DNA of 64,000 nucleotides from Nonomuraea coxensis DSM 45129 (lineage in GTDB: Bacteria; Actinomycetota; Actinomycetes; Streptosporangiales; Streptosporangiaceae), in contig NZ_CP068985.1 of NCBI RefSeq assembly GCF_019397265.1, positions 5,312,501 to 5,376,500 of the forward strand. Direction: 5' to 3'. Under the pieces are notes generated by a model. It had not been told where the DNA came from, did not search any database, and saw nothing but the letters and a program-made list of their open reading frames with translations. Positions 8,096 through 15,627 of this stretch are shown one piece after another (position 1 is the first letter of the stretch; every line of letters starts with the position of its first letter). The position numbers were made by a program, and so were the translations under genes.

Positions 8096-8917
8096 ATGAA
8101 CTCGCTCATGCTCAACACCGACGGCGTGCAGATCCCGCAGCTCGGGCTCGGCGTCTGGCAGGTCACCGACGACGAGGCCGAGCGGGCCGTGCGCACCGCG
8201 CTGGAGGCCGGCTACCGGCACATCGACACGGCCGCCGCCTACGGCAACGAGGAGGGCGTGGGCCGGGCCGTGCGCGCCGGCGGGCTGCCGCGCGAGAAGG
8301 TGTTCATCACCACCAAGCTGTGGAACGGCGACCACGGCCGCGCCGAGCAGGCCTTCGACGAGAGCCTGGCCCGGCTGGGCCTCGACCACGTCGACCTCTT
8401 CCTCATCCACTGGCCGGCGCCGCGCCAGGACAAGTACGTCCAGGCGTGGAAGGCCCTGGAGAAGATCTACCGGGACGGCCGCGCGAGGGCGATCGGCGTG
8501 TCCAACTTCACCGTCGCCACCCTCACGCGGCTGATGGAGGAGACGGGCATCACGCCGTCGATCAACCAGATCGAGCTCCACCCCTACCTGCAGCAGCGCG
8601 AGATGCGCCAGTTCCACGAGGCCAACGGCATCCTGACGGAGGCGTGGAGCCCGCTCGGCCAGGGCAGGGGCCTGCTGGACGACCCGGCGCTCGCGGTGCT
8701 GTCGGGGAAGCACGGCAGGACGCCCGCCCAGATCGTGCTCCGCTGGCACCTGCAGCTCGGCAACGTGGTGATCCCCAAGTCGGTCACGCCGTCGCGGATC
8801 AAGGAGAACATCGACGTGTTCGGCTTCATCCTGGACGCCGAGGACATGGCCGCCATCGGGGCGCTCAACCAGGGCAAGCGCCTCGGGCCGGACCCCGACA
8901 CGTTCAACGGCGCCTGA
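8096..8917 (+). CDS. Aldo/keto reductase
   Basis: A full-length (about 273 residues) NADPH-dependent aldo/keto reductase of the 2,5-diketo-D-gluconate reductase type. The catalytic tetrad is visible: Asp and Tyr in HIDTAAAYGNEEGVG, Lys in TTKLWN, His in FLIHWP. The cofactor loop IPKSVTPSRIKEN follows late in the barrel. Three start ATGs are possible (8087, 8096, 8108); 8096 is used because GGAGG lies directly upstream, but the spacing is tight and the choice is uncertain. The substrate is not predictable. It stands between the glycan locus and an oxidoreductase gene without clear coupling to either. Confidence 0.92.
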   Translation: MNSLMLNTDGVQIPQLGLGVWQVTDDEAERAVRTALEAGYRHIDTAAAYGNEEGVGRAVRAGGLPREKVFITTKLWNGDHGRAEQAFDESLARLGLDHVDLFLIHWPAPRQDKYVQAWKALEKIYRDGRARAIGVSNFTVATLTRLMEETGITPSINQIELHPYLQQREMRQFHEANGILTEAWSPLGQGRGLLDDPALAVLSGKHGRTPAQIVLRWHLQLGNVVIPKSVTPSRIKENIDVFGFILDAEDMAAIGALNQGKRLGPDPDTFNGA

Positions 8918-8923
8918 ACCCTC

Positions 8924-8929
8924 TACGAT
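8924..8929 (+). promoter_or_regulatory. Probable -10 box (TACGAT) of a leaderless gene
   Basis: TACGAT fits the actinobacterial TANNNT -10 pattern and ends eight bases before the GTG start at 8938, which has no ribosome-binding site. This arrangement is typical of leaderless messages in actinomycetes. No clear -35 was seen. Confidence 0.45.
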
Positions 8930-8937
8930 CTCGCCTT

Positions 8938-9891
8938 GTGCGAGATTTTGCGTGGGGCATAGCGGCGACCGGCGGCATCGCTCAGACCGTGGGGGCGGCC
9001 ATCGCGGCCGAGCCGGGCATGCGGGTGGCCGCCGTCGGCTCCCGCGACCTCGGGCGGGCGCGGGCGCTGGCCGCGACGCTGGGCGCGGAGTCGGCGTACG
9101 GCTCCTACGAGCACCTGTGCGCCGACCCGGCCGTGGACGCGGTCTACGTCGCCACGCCGCACGCCCAGCACCTCCCGGTGGCGGCGGCCGCCATCGCGAA
9201 CGGCAAGGCCGTGCTGTGCGAGAAGCCGCTCGCGGCGAGCGTGGCCGACGCCGAGACGATGGTGCGCCTGGCGCGTGAGGCGGGCGTCTTCCTCATGGAG
9301 GCCATGTGGATGCGGTTCAACCCGCTGATCCGCCTGATCGCCTCCGACGAGCGCTTCGGGGAGATCCGCTCGGTGCAGGCGTCCTTCGGCTTCGCGCACC
9401 CCTATGACGCCGCGCACCGGCTGTGGGCGCCGGAACTGGGCGGCGGCGCGCTGCTCGACCTCGGCATCTACCCGTTCGGGCTGGCGCAGCTGCTGCTCGG
9501 GATGCCGGAGAGCCTGCGGGTCACGGGCTCCCTCGCGCCCAGCGGCGTGGACGCGGAGGCGGCCGGGCTGCTGACGTACGCCGGGGGGCGGCACGCCGTG
9601 GTGGCGACCTCGTTGCTCGCGCACTACCCCAACTCCGCCCACGTCGTGGGCACCGGCATGCGGGCGGAGATCCCGGCGGCGTTCTGGGCGCCGCAGCGGA
9701 TCGTGCTGTCCGCGCCCGGCATGGAGCCCGAGGAGCACGTGCTCGATCCGGCCGACAACGGCTACGCGGGCGAGGTGCGCGAGGTGCGGGCCGCCGTGGC
9801 CGAGGGGCGGACCGAATCGGCGATCATGCCGCTTGACGAGTCCCTTGCCATGATGGTGCTCCTCGCCGACGCCCGGCAACAGCTCTCCTGA
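8938..9891 (+). CDS. Gfo/Idh/MocA family NAD(P)-dependent oxidoreductase
   Basis: A 317-residue two-domain sugar or inositol-type dehydrogenase. The N-terminal Rossmann fold binds NAD(P) (WGIAATGGIAQTVGAAI), followed by YVATPHAQHL and the conserved CEKPLAAS motif with the active-site Lys. The C-terminal alpha/beta domain contains EAMWMRFNP and LDLGIYPFGLAQ, as in trans-dihydrodiol/xylose dehydrogenase-like members. The GTG start is in frame 20 bases after the aldo/keto reductase stop, with a TANNNT box at the distance expected of a leaderless message. The substrate is unknown. Confidence 0.9.
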   Translation: MRDFAWGIAATGGIAQTVGAAIAAEPGMRVAAVGSRDLGRARALAATLGAESAYGSYEHLCADPAVDAVYVATPHAQHLPVAAAAIANGKAVLCEKPLAASVADAETMVRLAREAGVFLMEAMWMRFNPLIRLIASDERFGEIRSVQASFGFAHPYDAAHRLWAPELGGGALLDLGIYPFGLAQLLLGMPESLRVTGSLAPSGVDAEAAGLLTYAGGRHAVVATSLLAHYPNSAHVVGTGMRAEIPAAFWAPQRIVLSAPGMEPEEHVLDPADNGYAGEVREVRAAVAEGRTESAIMPLDESLAMMVLLADARQQLS

Positions 9892-10012
9892 CCTGGCTTT
9901 TATGGAGTTGTAATCTCTTGCCGTGTGTATTACCTTATGGTGCACCTCAGGGCATAAGTCCGTTTTGTCGGATTATGTCTGACCATCGCAAGTGAGATCA
10001 CATCACAGGATC

Positions 10013-10150
10013 GTCCTGTGACCGCTGAATCCGCCACGCGCGGAACCGGGGACCCACGTCCTTCGGGGTGAATCGGCACCACGTGCCGTAGGACAGCTTC
10101 CACGTCCGAACCCGTCAGCTAACCCGGTAAGCGGCATGGAAGCAAGGAGT
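10013..10150 (+). ncRNA. Cyclic di-AMP riboswitch (ydaO-yuaA leader)
   Basis: The leader carries the conserved segments of the ydaO class in order: GAATCCGCCACGCGCGGAAC, GGGGACCCACG, GGGGTGAATCGGC, AGCTTCC, CGAACCCGTCAGCTAACC, GTAAGCGGCATGGAAG and CAAGGAG. It ends about ten bases before the start of a secreted CHAP-domain gene. In actinobacteria this class usually sits before cell-wall hydrolases and switches them off when c-di-AMP is high; that logic is known for the class, not shown here. Edges are approximate. Confidence 0.9.
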
Positions 10151-10160
10151 AACCCCCTCG

Positions 10161-10850
10161 ATGGCCAAGCACCGCTTCACCGCTGCCCAAAAGCTGAGCC
10201 TCGCCGTCATCGGCGCGACCGTGGCCGCCGCCACGTTCGGCTCGCAGGCCGCGTACGCCGACACCCCTCCGGTCACCGGGCAGCACGGCGGCAGCACCCT
10301 CAACAACCCCGCGGAACGCTCCGCCCCCCGCGCCCGCGCCCAGGAGAGCAGGATCCAGGTCACCGCCGACCAGGTGCTGGCCGTGGCCCGCTCCCAGGTG
10401 GGCACCAGCGAGAACTCCGCCGGCGGCGGCACCCCGTACCAGCAGTGGTACGCCGCCTCGCAGCGGGCCGCCGAGACCATCGCCCGCGACGGCGGCACCC
10501 CCGCCGGCTACCTCAACGCCCCCTGGTGCGCGATGTTCGTCTCCTGGGTCGGCGAGAAGACGGGCGCCCGCCCCCAGGTCGGCTGGGACGCCTACACCGT
10601 CACCCACGCCAAGTGGTTCAAGGCCAACGACCGCTTCGGCACCCTCGCCAAGCCCGGCGCGGTGGTCTTCTTCGCCTGGGACGGCAGCAAGAGCCTCGAC
10701 GCCATCGACCACGTCGGGTTCGTCGTGAAGGACAACCAGAACGGCACCATCTCCACCATCGAGGGCAACACCGGCAACGGCAAGGTGGAGGAGCGCGTCC
10801 GGCCGAAGTCGCAGGTCGTCGGCTACGGCTACCCCGAGTACGCCTCCTGA
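10161..10850 (+). CDS. Secreted CHAP-domain peptidoglycan hydrolase
   Basis: A 229-residue exported protein. Residues 1-33 are a Sec signal peptide (basic start, hydrophobic core, cleavage after AYA). Residues about 70-229 are a CHAP amidase/peptidase domain with the catalytic Cys in APWCAMFVSWV, the catalytic His in AIDHVGFVVK and the polar third residue in ISTIEGNTG. Such enzymes cut peptide bonds or amide links in peptidoglycan. The c-di-AMP riboswitch immediately upstream suggests control by turgor or wall-stress signalling. There is no separate wall-binding module. AAGGAG lies 12 bases before the ATG, inside the riboswitch end. Confidence 0.9.
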   Translation: MAKHRFTAAQKLSLAVIGATVAAATFGSQAAYADTPPVTGQHGGSTLNNPAERSAPRARAQESRIQVTADQVLAVARSQVGTSENSAGGGTPYQQWYAASQRAAETIARDGGTPAGYLNAPWCAMFVSWVGEKTGARPQVGWDAYTVTHAKWFKANDRFGTLAKPGAVVFFAWDGSKSLDAIDHVGFVVKDNQNGTISTIEGNTGNGKVEERVRPKSQVVGYGYPEYAS

Positions 10851-10885
10851 CCTCCCTCCCGCACGCCCCCTGACCTTCCGCACGT

Positions 10886-10924
10886 ACGAGCGCGTGTCCC
10901 TTTCGCCCGGGGACGCGCGCTCGT
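10886..10924. terminator. Bidirectional hairpin between convergent genes
   Basis: A 15-bp stem with one G-T pair (arms 10886-10900 and 10910-10924) around a 9-base loop lies between the CHAP gene and the convergent padR gene. No U-tract follows, as is common in actinomycetes. It could stop transcription from both sides. Confidence 0.6.
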
Positions 10925-10945
10925 CGGCGTCGGCGGCCCCGCCCG

Positions 10946-11530
10946 TCAGGGCGGCGTGGGCTCCTCCAGCAGCCGCAGGCTCTCGCGGGCCCACGCGGCG
11001 CGGGCCGTCGCGACGGCGATCTGGCCCGCGAAGACGTGCGCCTTCAGCGCGGCGATGCGGTCGTGCTCGCCCGCGGGGCGGTTCTTCAGCCGCTCCTTGA
11101 GCAGGGGCGTGTCCTTGGCCAGCAGCGCCTCCCTGTGCGCCCGCCACTCGGCGGCGAGCTGCTCCTGCTCGGCGATGAACGCCTTGAGCACCGACGCCGC
11201 CCGGTCCGGCTCGATCATGTCGAAGAACAGCGCCTGGAGGAAGAACGCGTCCCGCGCCGGCGGCGGGGTGTGGGCGGTGCCGAGCCAGGCGCGCAGCTCC
11301 GCCAGGCCGCGCTCGGTGATGGAGTAGACGGTCCGCCTCAGCCTGGTGCCCCGGATCTCCTTCTGGCCCTCGATGAGCCCGGCCTGCTCCATCTGGCGCA
11401 GCGTGGGATAGATCTGGCTCTGCGGCGCCGACCACACCCAGCGCGGGGCGGCCTCGAAGAAGCGGGTCAGCTCGTACCCGTTCATGGGGCGCGCCTCCAG
11501 GACGCCGAGCAGCGCGTGCTGAAGCGACAT
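10946..11530 (-). CDS. PadR family transcriptional regulator
   Basis: A 194-residue regulator. The N-terminal winged helix (MSLQHALLGVLEARPMNGYE, then SQIYPTLRQMEQAGLIEG) is typical of PadR, and a C-terminal helical dimerisation region (KAFIAEQEQLAAEWRAHREA) places it in the long (Vir_act_alpha_C) subgroup. It is transcribed away from the aromatic-degradation operon at 11639, and an ATACATGTAT palindrome lies in the shared promoter region. It probably represses that operon and responds to an aromatic ligand. The start at 11530 matches family N termini; an ATG at 11542 is possible. Confidence 0.88.
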   Translation of the reverse strand: MSLQHALLGVLEARPMNGYELTRFFEAAPRWVWSAPQSQIYPTLRQMEQAGLIEGQKEIRGTRLRRTVYSITERGLAELRAWLGTAHTPPPARDAFFLQALFFDMIEPDRAASVLKAFIAEQEQLAAEWRAHREALLAKDTPLLKERLKNRPAGEHDRIAALKAHVFAGQIAVATARAAWARESLRLLEEPTPP

Positions 11531-11581
11531 GCCCTCCAGCATAGGGAGAGCCTGATCCGTTCCTCTAGAACAGGTATGGAG

Positions 11582-11591
11582 ATACATGTAT
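11582..11591. promoter_or_regulatory. Candidate PadR operator (ATACATGTAT)
   Basis: A perfect 10-bp palindrome between divergent padR and the meta-cleavage operon. ATACATGTAT-like sites are the known core of several PadR operators. It lies about 48 bases before the first ATG of the operon and 52 bases before the padR start. Confidence 0.6.
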
Positions 11592-11638
11592 TGTCCTCCC
11601 TGTCTTCGGAACGATCTCGCGAGCAGGGTGGGCGACCG

Positions 11639-12292
11639 ATGGAGCACTTACCGGACGAGCTGTCCAGGGCCGGGCGGGCGCTGGCGGCGGCGGGGCTGGT
11701 GACCGCGTTCGGGCACGTCTCCGCCCGGACCGGCGGCGACCGGCTGCTGATGACGCCGCCGGTCCCCCTCGGCACCCTCACCGCCGCGTCCCCGTACGCC
11801 GAGATCCCCCTCGACGCCGCCGACCTGCCCGCGGGGGCGCCGCGCGAGGCGTGGATCCACGTCGAGATCGCCCGCGCCCGCCCCGGCGTCCTGGCCGTCT
11901 GCCGGGCGCAGCCGCCCACCGCCACCGCCCTCGCCGCCGCCGGGGTGCCCATCCGGCCGCTGCACGGGCAGGGAGCCTTCCTCGGGCCCGAGGTGCCCGT
12001 GCTCGACGACGCCGTGCTCGTCCGCGACCGGGCCCGCGGCCGGGCGCTCGCCGACCGGCTCGGCGACTCCCCCGCCCTCGTCATGCGGGGCAACGGCGCG
12101 GTCACCACCGGCGCGAGCGTCGGCGAGGCCGTCGCCCTCATGTGGGTGCTGGAGGCCGCCGCCCGCATGAACGCCACCGCCGCCGCGGCCGGAACCCCCG
12201 TCCCCCTCACCCCCGCCGAGCAGGAGGCGTGGCGGGCCGCCGCGCCCGAGCTCCTCGCCCGCATCTGGTCCCACCTCCAGGAGTCGTCATGA
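11639..12292 (+). CDS. Class II aldolase-like protein lacking zinc ligands
   Basis: A 217-residue protein of the class II aldolase/adducin fold (AFGHVSARTGGDRLLMTP at the N terminus, MRGNGAVTTGASVGEAVAL near the C terminus). The three zinc-binding His of fuculose-aldolase-like enzymes appear to be lost: the usual HxH is AVCRAQPPTA (Arg and Gln in place of His), and the usual HG is RGNGA. It may therefore be a metal-free decarboxylase, or a structural or regulatory partner, rather than an aldolase. It is the first gene of the PadR-linked operon and overlaps the dioxygenase gene by four bases. Confidence 0.75.
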   Translation: MEHLPDELSRAGRALAAAGLVTAFGHVSARTGGDRLLMTPPVPLGTLTAASPYAEIPLDAADLPAGAPREAWIHVEIARARPGVLAVCRAQPPTATALAAAGVPIRPLHGQGAFLGPEVPVLDDAVLVRDRARGRALADRLGDSPALVMRGNGAVTTGASVGEAVALMWVLEAAARMNATAAAAGTPVPLTPAEQEAWRAAAPELLARIWSHLQESS

Positions 12293-13200
12293 TCGAGTTG
12301 ACGGACATCGCCTACGTCCGCTCCGGCGCCGCCGACCTGGACGCCGCCGCGCGCTTCGCGGTCGACGTCGTCGGCATGGAGCTCACCGCCCAGGAGAACG
12401 GCGTCGCCTACCTGCGCGCCGACCAGCGCCACCACTGCCTCGCCCTGGTCGAGGGCGAGTCCGGCGTGATCAGCTCCGGCTTCACCGTCCGCGACGAGGA
12501 CGCGCTGGCCGCCGCCGAGACCGAGCTGGAGAAGGCGGGCGTCGCCGTCGCGCGGGGCGGCGCCGAGGAGGCCCGCTCGCGCCGGGTCCGCGACTTCCTG
12601 TCCTTCGACGACCCGTTCGGCAACCGCGTCGACCTCGTCATCGACCAGGTGACGCTCACCGCCCCCGTACGGCACGGCCGCGAGGCCGGCATCACCGAGT
12701 TCGGCCACCTGTGCCTGGACGCCCCGGACGTGCGTGAGGCGTACCGGTTCTGGAACGGCCTGTTCAACGCCCGCGTCTCCGACTGGATCGGCGACTGGGC
12801 CTGCCTCATGCGCATCGACCAGGTCCACCACAAGCTCGCCGTCTTCCAGGGCAGCCGGCCGGGCCTGTGCCACATCAACTTCCAGGTGGACTCGCTCGAC
12901 GACGTCATGCGCAACTGGCACTTCCTGGAGGCCAACGGCGTCGAGATCGAGATGGGCCCCGGCCGCCACCCCCAGTCCACGGCCGTCTTCGTCTACTTCA
13001 AGGGCCCCGAGGGCATCACGTACGAGTACTCGTGGGGCGTGCGCCTCATCACCGACGAGGACGCCTGGCGCCCCCGCTACTTCGACCCCGCCGAGCCGGG
13101 CTCCATCGACATGTGGCAGGGCCCCACCCGCCGCGTCCACACCCAGCCGCAGATCCGCCGCCCCCTGCCGGGCCGGCCCGCCACGGGAAGCGAGTCCTGA
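12289..13200 (+). CDS. Extradiol ring-cleavage dioxygenase (VOC family, catechol 2,3-dioxygenase type)
   Basis: A 303-residue two-domain VOC enzyme. The second domain carries the iron-binding facial triad: His in TEFGHLCLD (about residue 143), His in LCHINFQVD (about 196) and Glu in ITYEYSWG (about 246). It would open a catechol ring next to its hydroxyls using Fe(II) and O2, giving a hydroxymuconic semialdehyde. It is coupled to the aldolase-like gene (ATGA) and followed by tautomerase and semialdehyde dehydrogenase genes, the order expected of a meta-cleavage (oxalocrotonate branch) route. Which catechol is used is not visible; homoprotocatechuate-like or simple catechols are both possible. 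Confidence 0.88.
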   Translation: MIELTDIAYVRSGAADLDAAARFAVDVVGMELTAQENGVAYLRADQRHHCLALVEGESGVISSGFTVRDEDALAAAETELEKAGVAVARGGAEEARSRRVRDFLSFDDPFGNRVDLVIDQVTLTAPVRHGREAGITEFGHLCLDAPDVREAYRFWNGLFNARVSDWIGDWACLMRIDQVHHKLAVFQGSRPGLCHINFQVDSLDDVMRNWHFLEANGVEIEMGPGRHPQSTAVFVYFKGPEGITYEYSWGVRLITDEDAWRPRYFDPAEPGSIDMWQGPTRRVHTQPQIRRPLPGRPATGSES

Positions 13201-13201
13201 C

Positions 13202-13408
13202 ATGCCGCTCGTCGAGGTGTCCCTGTCGGAAGGACGCGACCCGGCCGCGATCCGGGCGCTCATCCACGAGCTGCACGCCGCCGTCGAGCGGGCGATCGGC
13301 TCGCCGGCCCAGAGCATCAGGGTGATCGTCAGGGAGGTGCCGCGTACGCACTGGGCGGCCGGCGACCAGACGCTCGCCGAGCGCGACGAGATCAGCAAGG
13401 GCGGTTGA
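13202..13408 (+). CDS. 4-oxalocrotonate tautomerase family protein
   Basis: A 68-residue protein of the 4-oxalocrotonate tautomerase family. The catalytic Pro follows the start Met (MPLVEVSLSEGRD), so it is the N-terminal residue once Met is removed. A second conserved part, IRVIVREVPRTHWAAGD, matches the family strand and Trp region. It probably isomerises the 2-hydroxymuconate made by the neighbouring dehydrogenase. It starts one base after the dioxygenase stop and ends one base before the dehydrogenase, so all three are made together. Confidence 0.88.
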   Translation: MPLVEVSLSEGRDPAAIRALIHELHAAVERAIGSPAQSIRVIVREVPRTHWAAGDQTLAERDEISKGG

Positions 13409-13409
13409 C

Positions 13410-14840
13410 ATGGAGTTCTTCGGGCACGTGATCGACGGCGCGGAGGTCGCGTCGGCGAGCGGCGAGACCTTCGCCAGCGTCGACCCCTACACCCGCGAGC
13501 CGTGGGCCGAGGCCGCGCTCGGCGGCCCGGCCGAGGTGGACCTCGCCGTCGCGGCGGCGCGGCGCGCGTTCGACGAGGGGCCCTGGCCGCGCATGGGCCG
13601 CGCCGAGCGCGGGCGGCTGCTGCACCGCCTCGCGGACCTCGTCCTGGCGAACGCCGACCGGCTCGGCCTGGCCGACACCCGCGACATGGGCAAGCCGATC
13701 ACGCAGAGCCGCGGCCACGACGTGCCGCGCGCGGCCGCCAACCTCCGTTTCTTCGCCGACCACGCCCGCCTCACCCCGGCCGAGGCCCTGCCGATGGACT
13801 CCGGCCACCACGCCTACACCCGCTACGAGCCGGTCGGCGTGGCCGCCGCCGTCGCGCCGTGGAACTTCCCGCTCATGCTGGAGACCTGGAAGATCGCGCC
13901 CGCGCTGGCCTGGGGCAACACGGTCGTGCTCAAGCCCGCCGAGGACACGCCCGCCTCCGCGACGCTCCTCGCCAGGCTCGCGCTGGAGGCGGGCCTGCCG
14001 CCCGGCGTGCTCAACGTCGTGCACGGGTACGGCCCGGACGCGGCCGGGCAGGCGCTCACCGAGCATCCCGGGGTGGACCGCATCACGTTCACCGGCGAGT
14101 CGGCGACCGGCCGCGCCATCTCGGCCGCCGCCGCCCGCAACCTCGTCCCGGTCAGCCTGGAGCTCGGCGGCAAGGGCGGCAACGCCGTCTTCGCCGACGC
14201 CGACCTGGACAACGCCGTGAGCTGGTCGCTGCGCGCCATCTTCACCAACGCCGGGCAGGTCTGCCTGGCCGGCTCCCGCCTGTACGTCCAGCGCCCGGTG
14301 TTCGAGGAGTTCCTGGCCCGCTTCACCGCCGCCGCCGGGGCGATGCGCCTCGGCGACCCCAAGTCGGACGGCACCGAGATCGGGCCCCTGGCCTCCGAGA
14401 CCCACTACCGCAAGGTGCGCGGCTACGTCGAGACCGTCGCCGCCGAGGGCGGCACCGTCCACGCGGGCGGCCTCGGCGACGGCTGGTTCGTCCGGCCGAC
14501 GATCGTCACCGGCCTGCCCGCCGCCGCCCGCCACCAGCGGGAGGAGATCTTCGGCCCGGTGGTGACGGTGACGCCGTTCGACACCGAGGACGAGGTCGTG
14601 GCGCTCATGAACGGCACCCGCTACGGGCTCAACGCCATGCTGTTCACCGAGAGCCTGTCGCGGGCGCACCGCGTCTCGGCCCGGCTGCGGGCGGGCACGG
14701 TCTGGGTCAACTGCTTCTTCGTCCGCGACCTGCGCGCGCCGTTCGGCGGGGTGGGCGACTCGGGCGTGGGGCGCGAGGGCGGCACGTTCAGCCGCGAGTT
14801 CTTCACCGAGCCGAAGGCCGTCGTCATGCAGATCGACTGA
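13410..14840 (+). CDS. Aldehyde dehydrogenase, hydroxymuconic semialdehyde type
   Basis: A 476-residue NAD(P)-dependent aldehyde dehydrogenase of usual length. The catalytic Cys is in TNAGQVCLAGS, the general-base Glu in SLELGGKGG, and the oxyanion Asn in APWNFPLML. The place after a ring-cleavage dioxygenase and before no further pathway gene suggests oxidation of a 2-hydroxymuconic (or carboxymethyl-hydroxymuconic) semialdehyde. Hydratase and terminal aldolase genes are missing here, so the later steps must be encoded elsewhere or the route ends differently. Confidence 0.88.
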   Translation: MEFFGHVIDGAEVASASGETFASVDPYTREPWAEAALGGPAEVDLAVAAARRAFDEGPWPRMGRAERGRLLHRLADLVLANADRLGLADTRDMGKPITQSRGHDVPRAAANLRFFADHARLTPAEALPMDSGHHAYTRYEPVGVAAAVAPWNFPLMLETWKIAPALAWGNTVVLKPAEDTPASATLLARLALEAGLPPGVLNVVHGYGPDAAGQALTEHPGVDRITFTGESATGRAISAAAARNLVPVSLELGGKGGNAVFADADLDNAVSWSLRAIFTNAGQVCLAGSRLYVQRPVFEEFLARFTAAAGAMRLGDPKSDGTEIGPLASETHYRKVRGYVETVAAEGGTVHAGGLGDGWFVRPTIVTGLPAAARHQREEIFGPVVTVTPFDTEDEVVALMNGTRYGLNAMLFTESLSRAHRVSARLRAGTVWVNCFFVRDLRAPFGGVGDSGVGREGGTFSREFFTEPKAVVMQID

Positions 14841-14999
14841 GCGCCTTTACGTTGTAGATCAACTGATCTCCCGGGTCAGCCGGGACGCCCAGCGACACCA
14901 GACACAGCCCGGCAGGAAGCTACTTTTGCTTGACGACGAGTAGTCAGCGCTGGTCACAGGCGAGGAGTGGCGGCGCGGTGACAGGCGCGTGCCTCCCCC

Positions 15000-15047
15000 G
15001 GCCCCCGATGTACGACAATCGGGGGCCACATGTCGATCCGGCCCCCG
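15000..15047. repeat. Three alternating G/C-run arms that can form two exclusive hairpins
   Basis: GGCCCCCGAT (15000-15009) and ATCGGGGGCC (15018-15027) form a perfect 10-bp inverted repeat. GGCCCCCG (15040-15047) can pair instead with the middle arm over 8 bp. The second spacer contains TGTCGA, the likely -35 of the ECF42 promoter. The repeat may terminate read-through from the operon ending at 14840 or act at the DNA level. Confidence 0.55.
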
Positions 15048-15057
15048 GCCGTTCGAC
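15031..15057 (+). promoter_or_regulatory. Candidate ECF42 sigma promoter
   Basis: TGTCGA (15031-15036), a 17-base spacer and CGAC (15054-15057) match the -35/-10 pattern reported for ECF42 sigma factors, which drive their own YciI/DGPF partner gene. The start of that gene is 42 bases downstream at 15099. Confidence 0.6.
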
Positions 15058-15098
15058 GCACGGACGACGCACAGGACGCGCGAAAGAGGGAGCACACC

Positions 15099-15533
15099 GT
15101 GAAGTTCATGATCGTGGGCAAGGGCAACGCCGTGACCGAGGCCGGTGAGCTGCCTCCTCAGGAACTCGTCGACGCCATGCACGCCTACAACGAGGCGCTG
15201 GCCAAGGCCGGGGTGCTGCTGGCCGCCGAAGGGCTGCTCCCCAGCTCCGAGGGGGCGCAGATCGCCTACAGCGGAGGGCGGGCGAGCGTGCTGGACGGGC
15301 CGTTCGCCGAGTCCAAGGAGCTGATCGCCGGGTTCTGGCTGATCCAGGTGAAGTCGCGGGAGGAGGCGATCGAGTGGGCGCTGCGGGTGCCGGTGCCGCC
15401 CGGCCACGACGGCATCGGGCTCGACGTGTGGCGCGTCTTCGACCCCTCCGACCCGCTCGACGAGACGCTGCCGGAGGAGGAGCGCGACCGGGCCCTGCAC
15501 GCACACCTGCGCGGCGACGTCCCCGGCGCCTGA
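15099..15533 (+). CDS. YciI/DGPF domain protein, partner of ECF42 sigma factor
   Basis: A 144-residue protein of the DGPF (YCII-related) family; the name motif is present in VLDGPFAESKELIAGFW. The fold is a small ferredoxin-like alpha/beta unit whose biochemical role is not established. Genes of this kind are the constant partner and usual target of ECF42 sigma factors, one of which follows. The GTG at 15099 is chosen because AGAGGG lies 8 bases upstream and VKFMIVGK is the normal start of the family. Its stop lies inside the first unit of a 13-bp tandem repeat. Confidence 0.88.
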   Translation: MKFMIVGKGNAVTEAGELPPQELVDAMHAYNEALAKAGVLLAAEGLLPSSEGAQIAYSGGRASVLDGPFAESKELIAGFWLIQVKSREEAIEWALRVPVPPGHDGIGLDVWRVFDPSDPLDETLPEEERDRALHAHLRGDVPGA

Positions 15534-15577
15534 TCCCCGCGCCTGATCCCCGCGCCTGATCCCGCGCCTGATCCCCG
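15527..15577. repeat. Four tandem copies of a 13-bp unit over a stop codon
   Basis: Units at 15527-15539, 15540-15552, 15553-15564 (one base short) and 15565-15577 read CGCCTGATCCCCG. The TGA stop of the YciI gene is inside the first unit. The same unit, in near-identical form, recurs at 39811-39899 on the other strand, again at a stop codon. Confidence 0.85.
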
Positions 15578-15627
15578 GCGCCCGTCGCGGGTTGCGGGCG
15601 CGGCGGGGGCGCTGGTGGGATGGGAGG

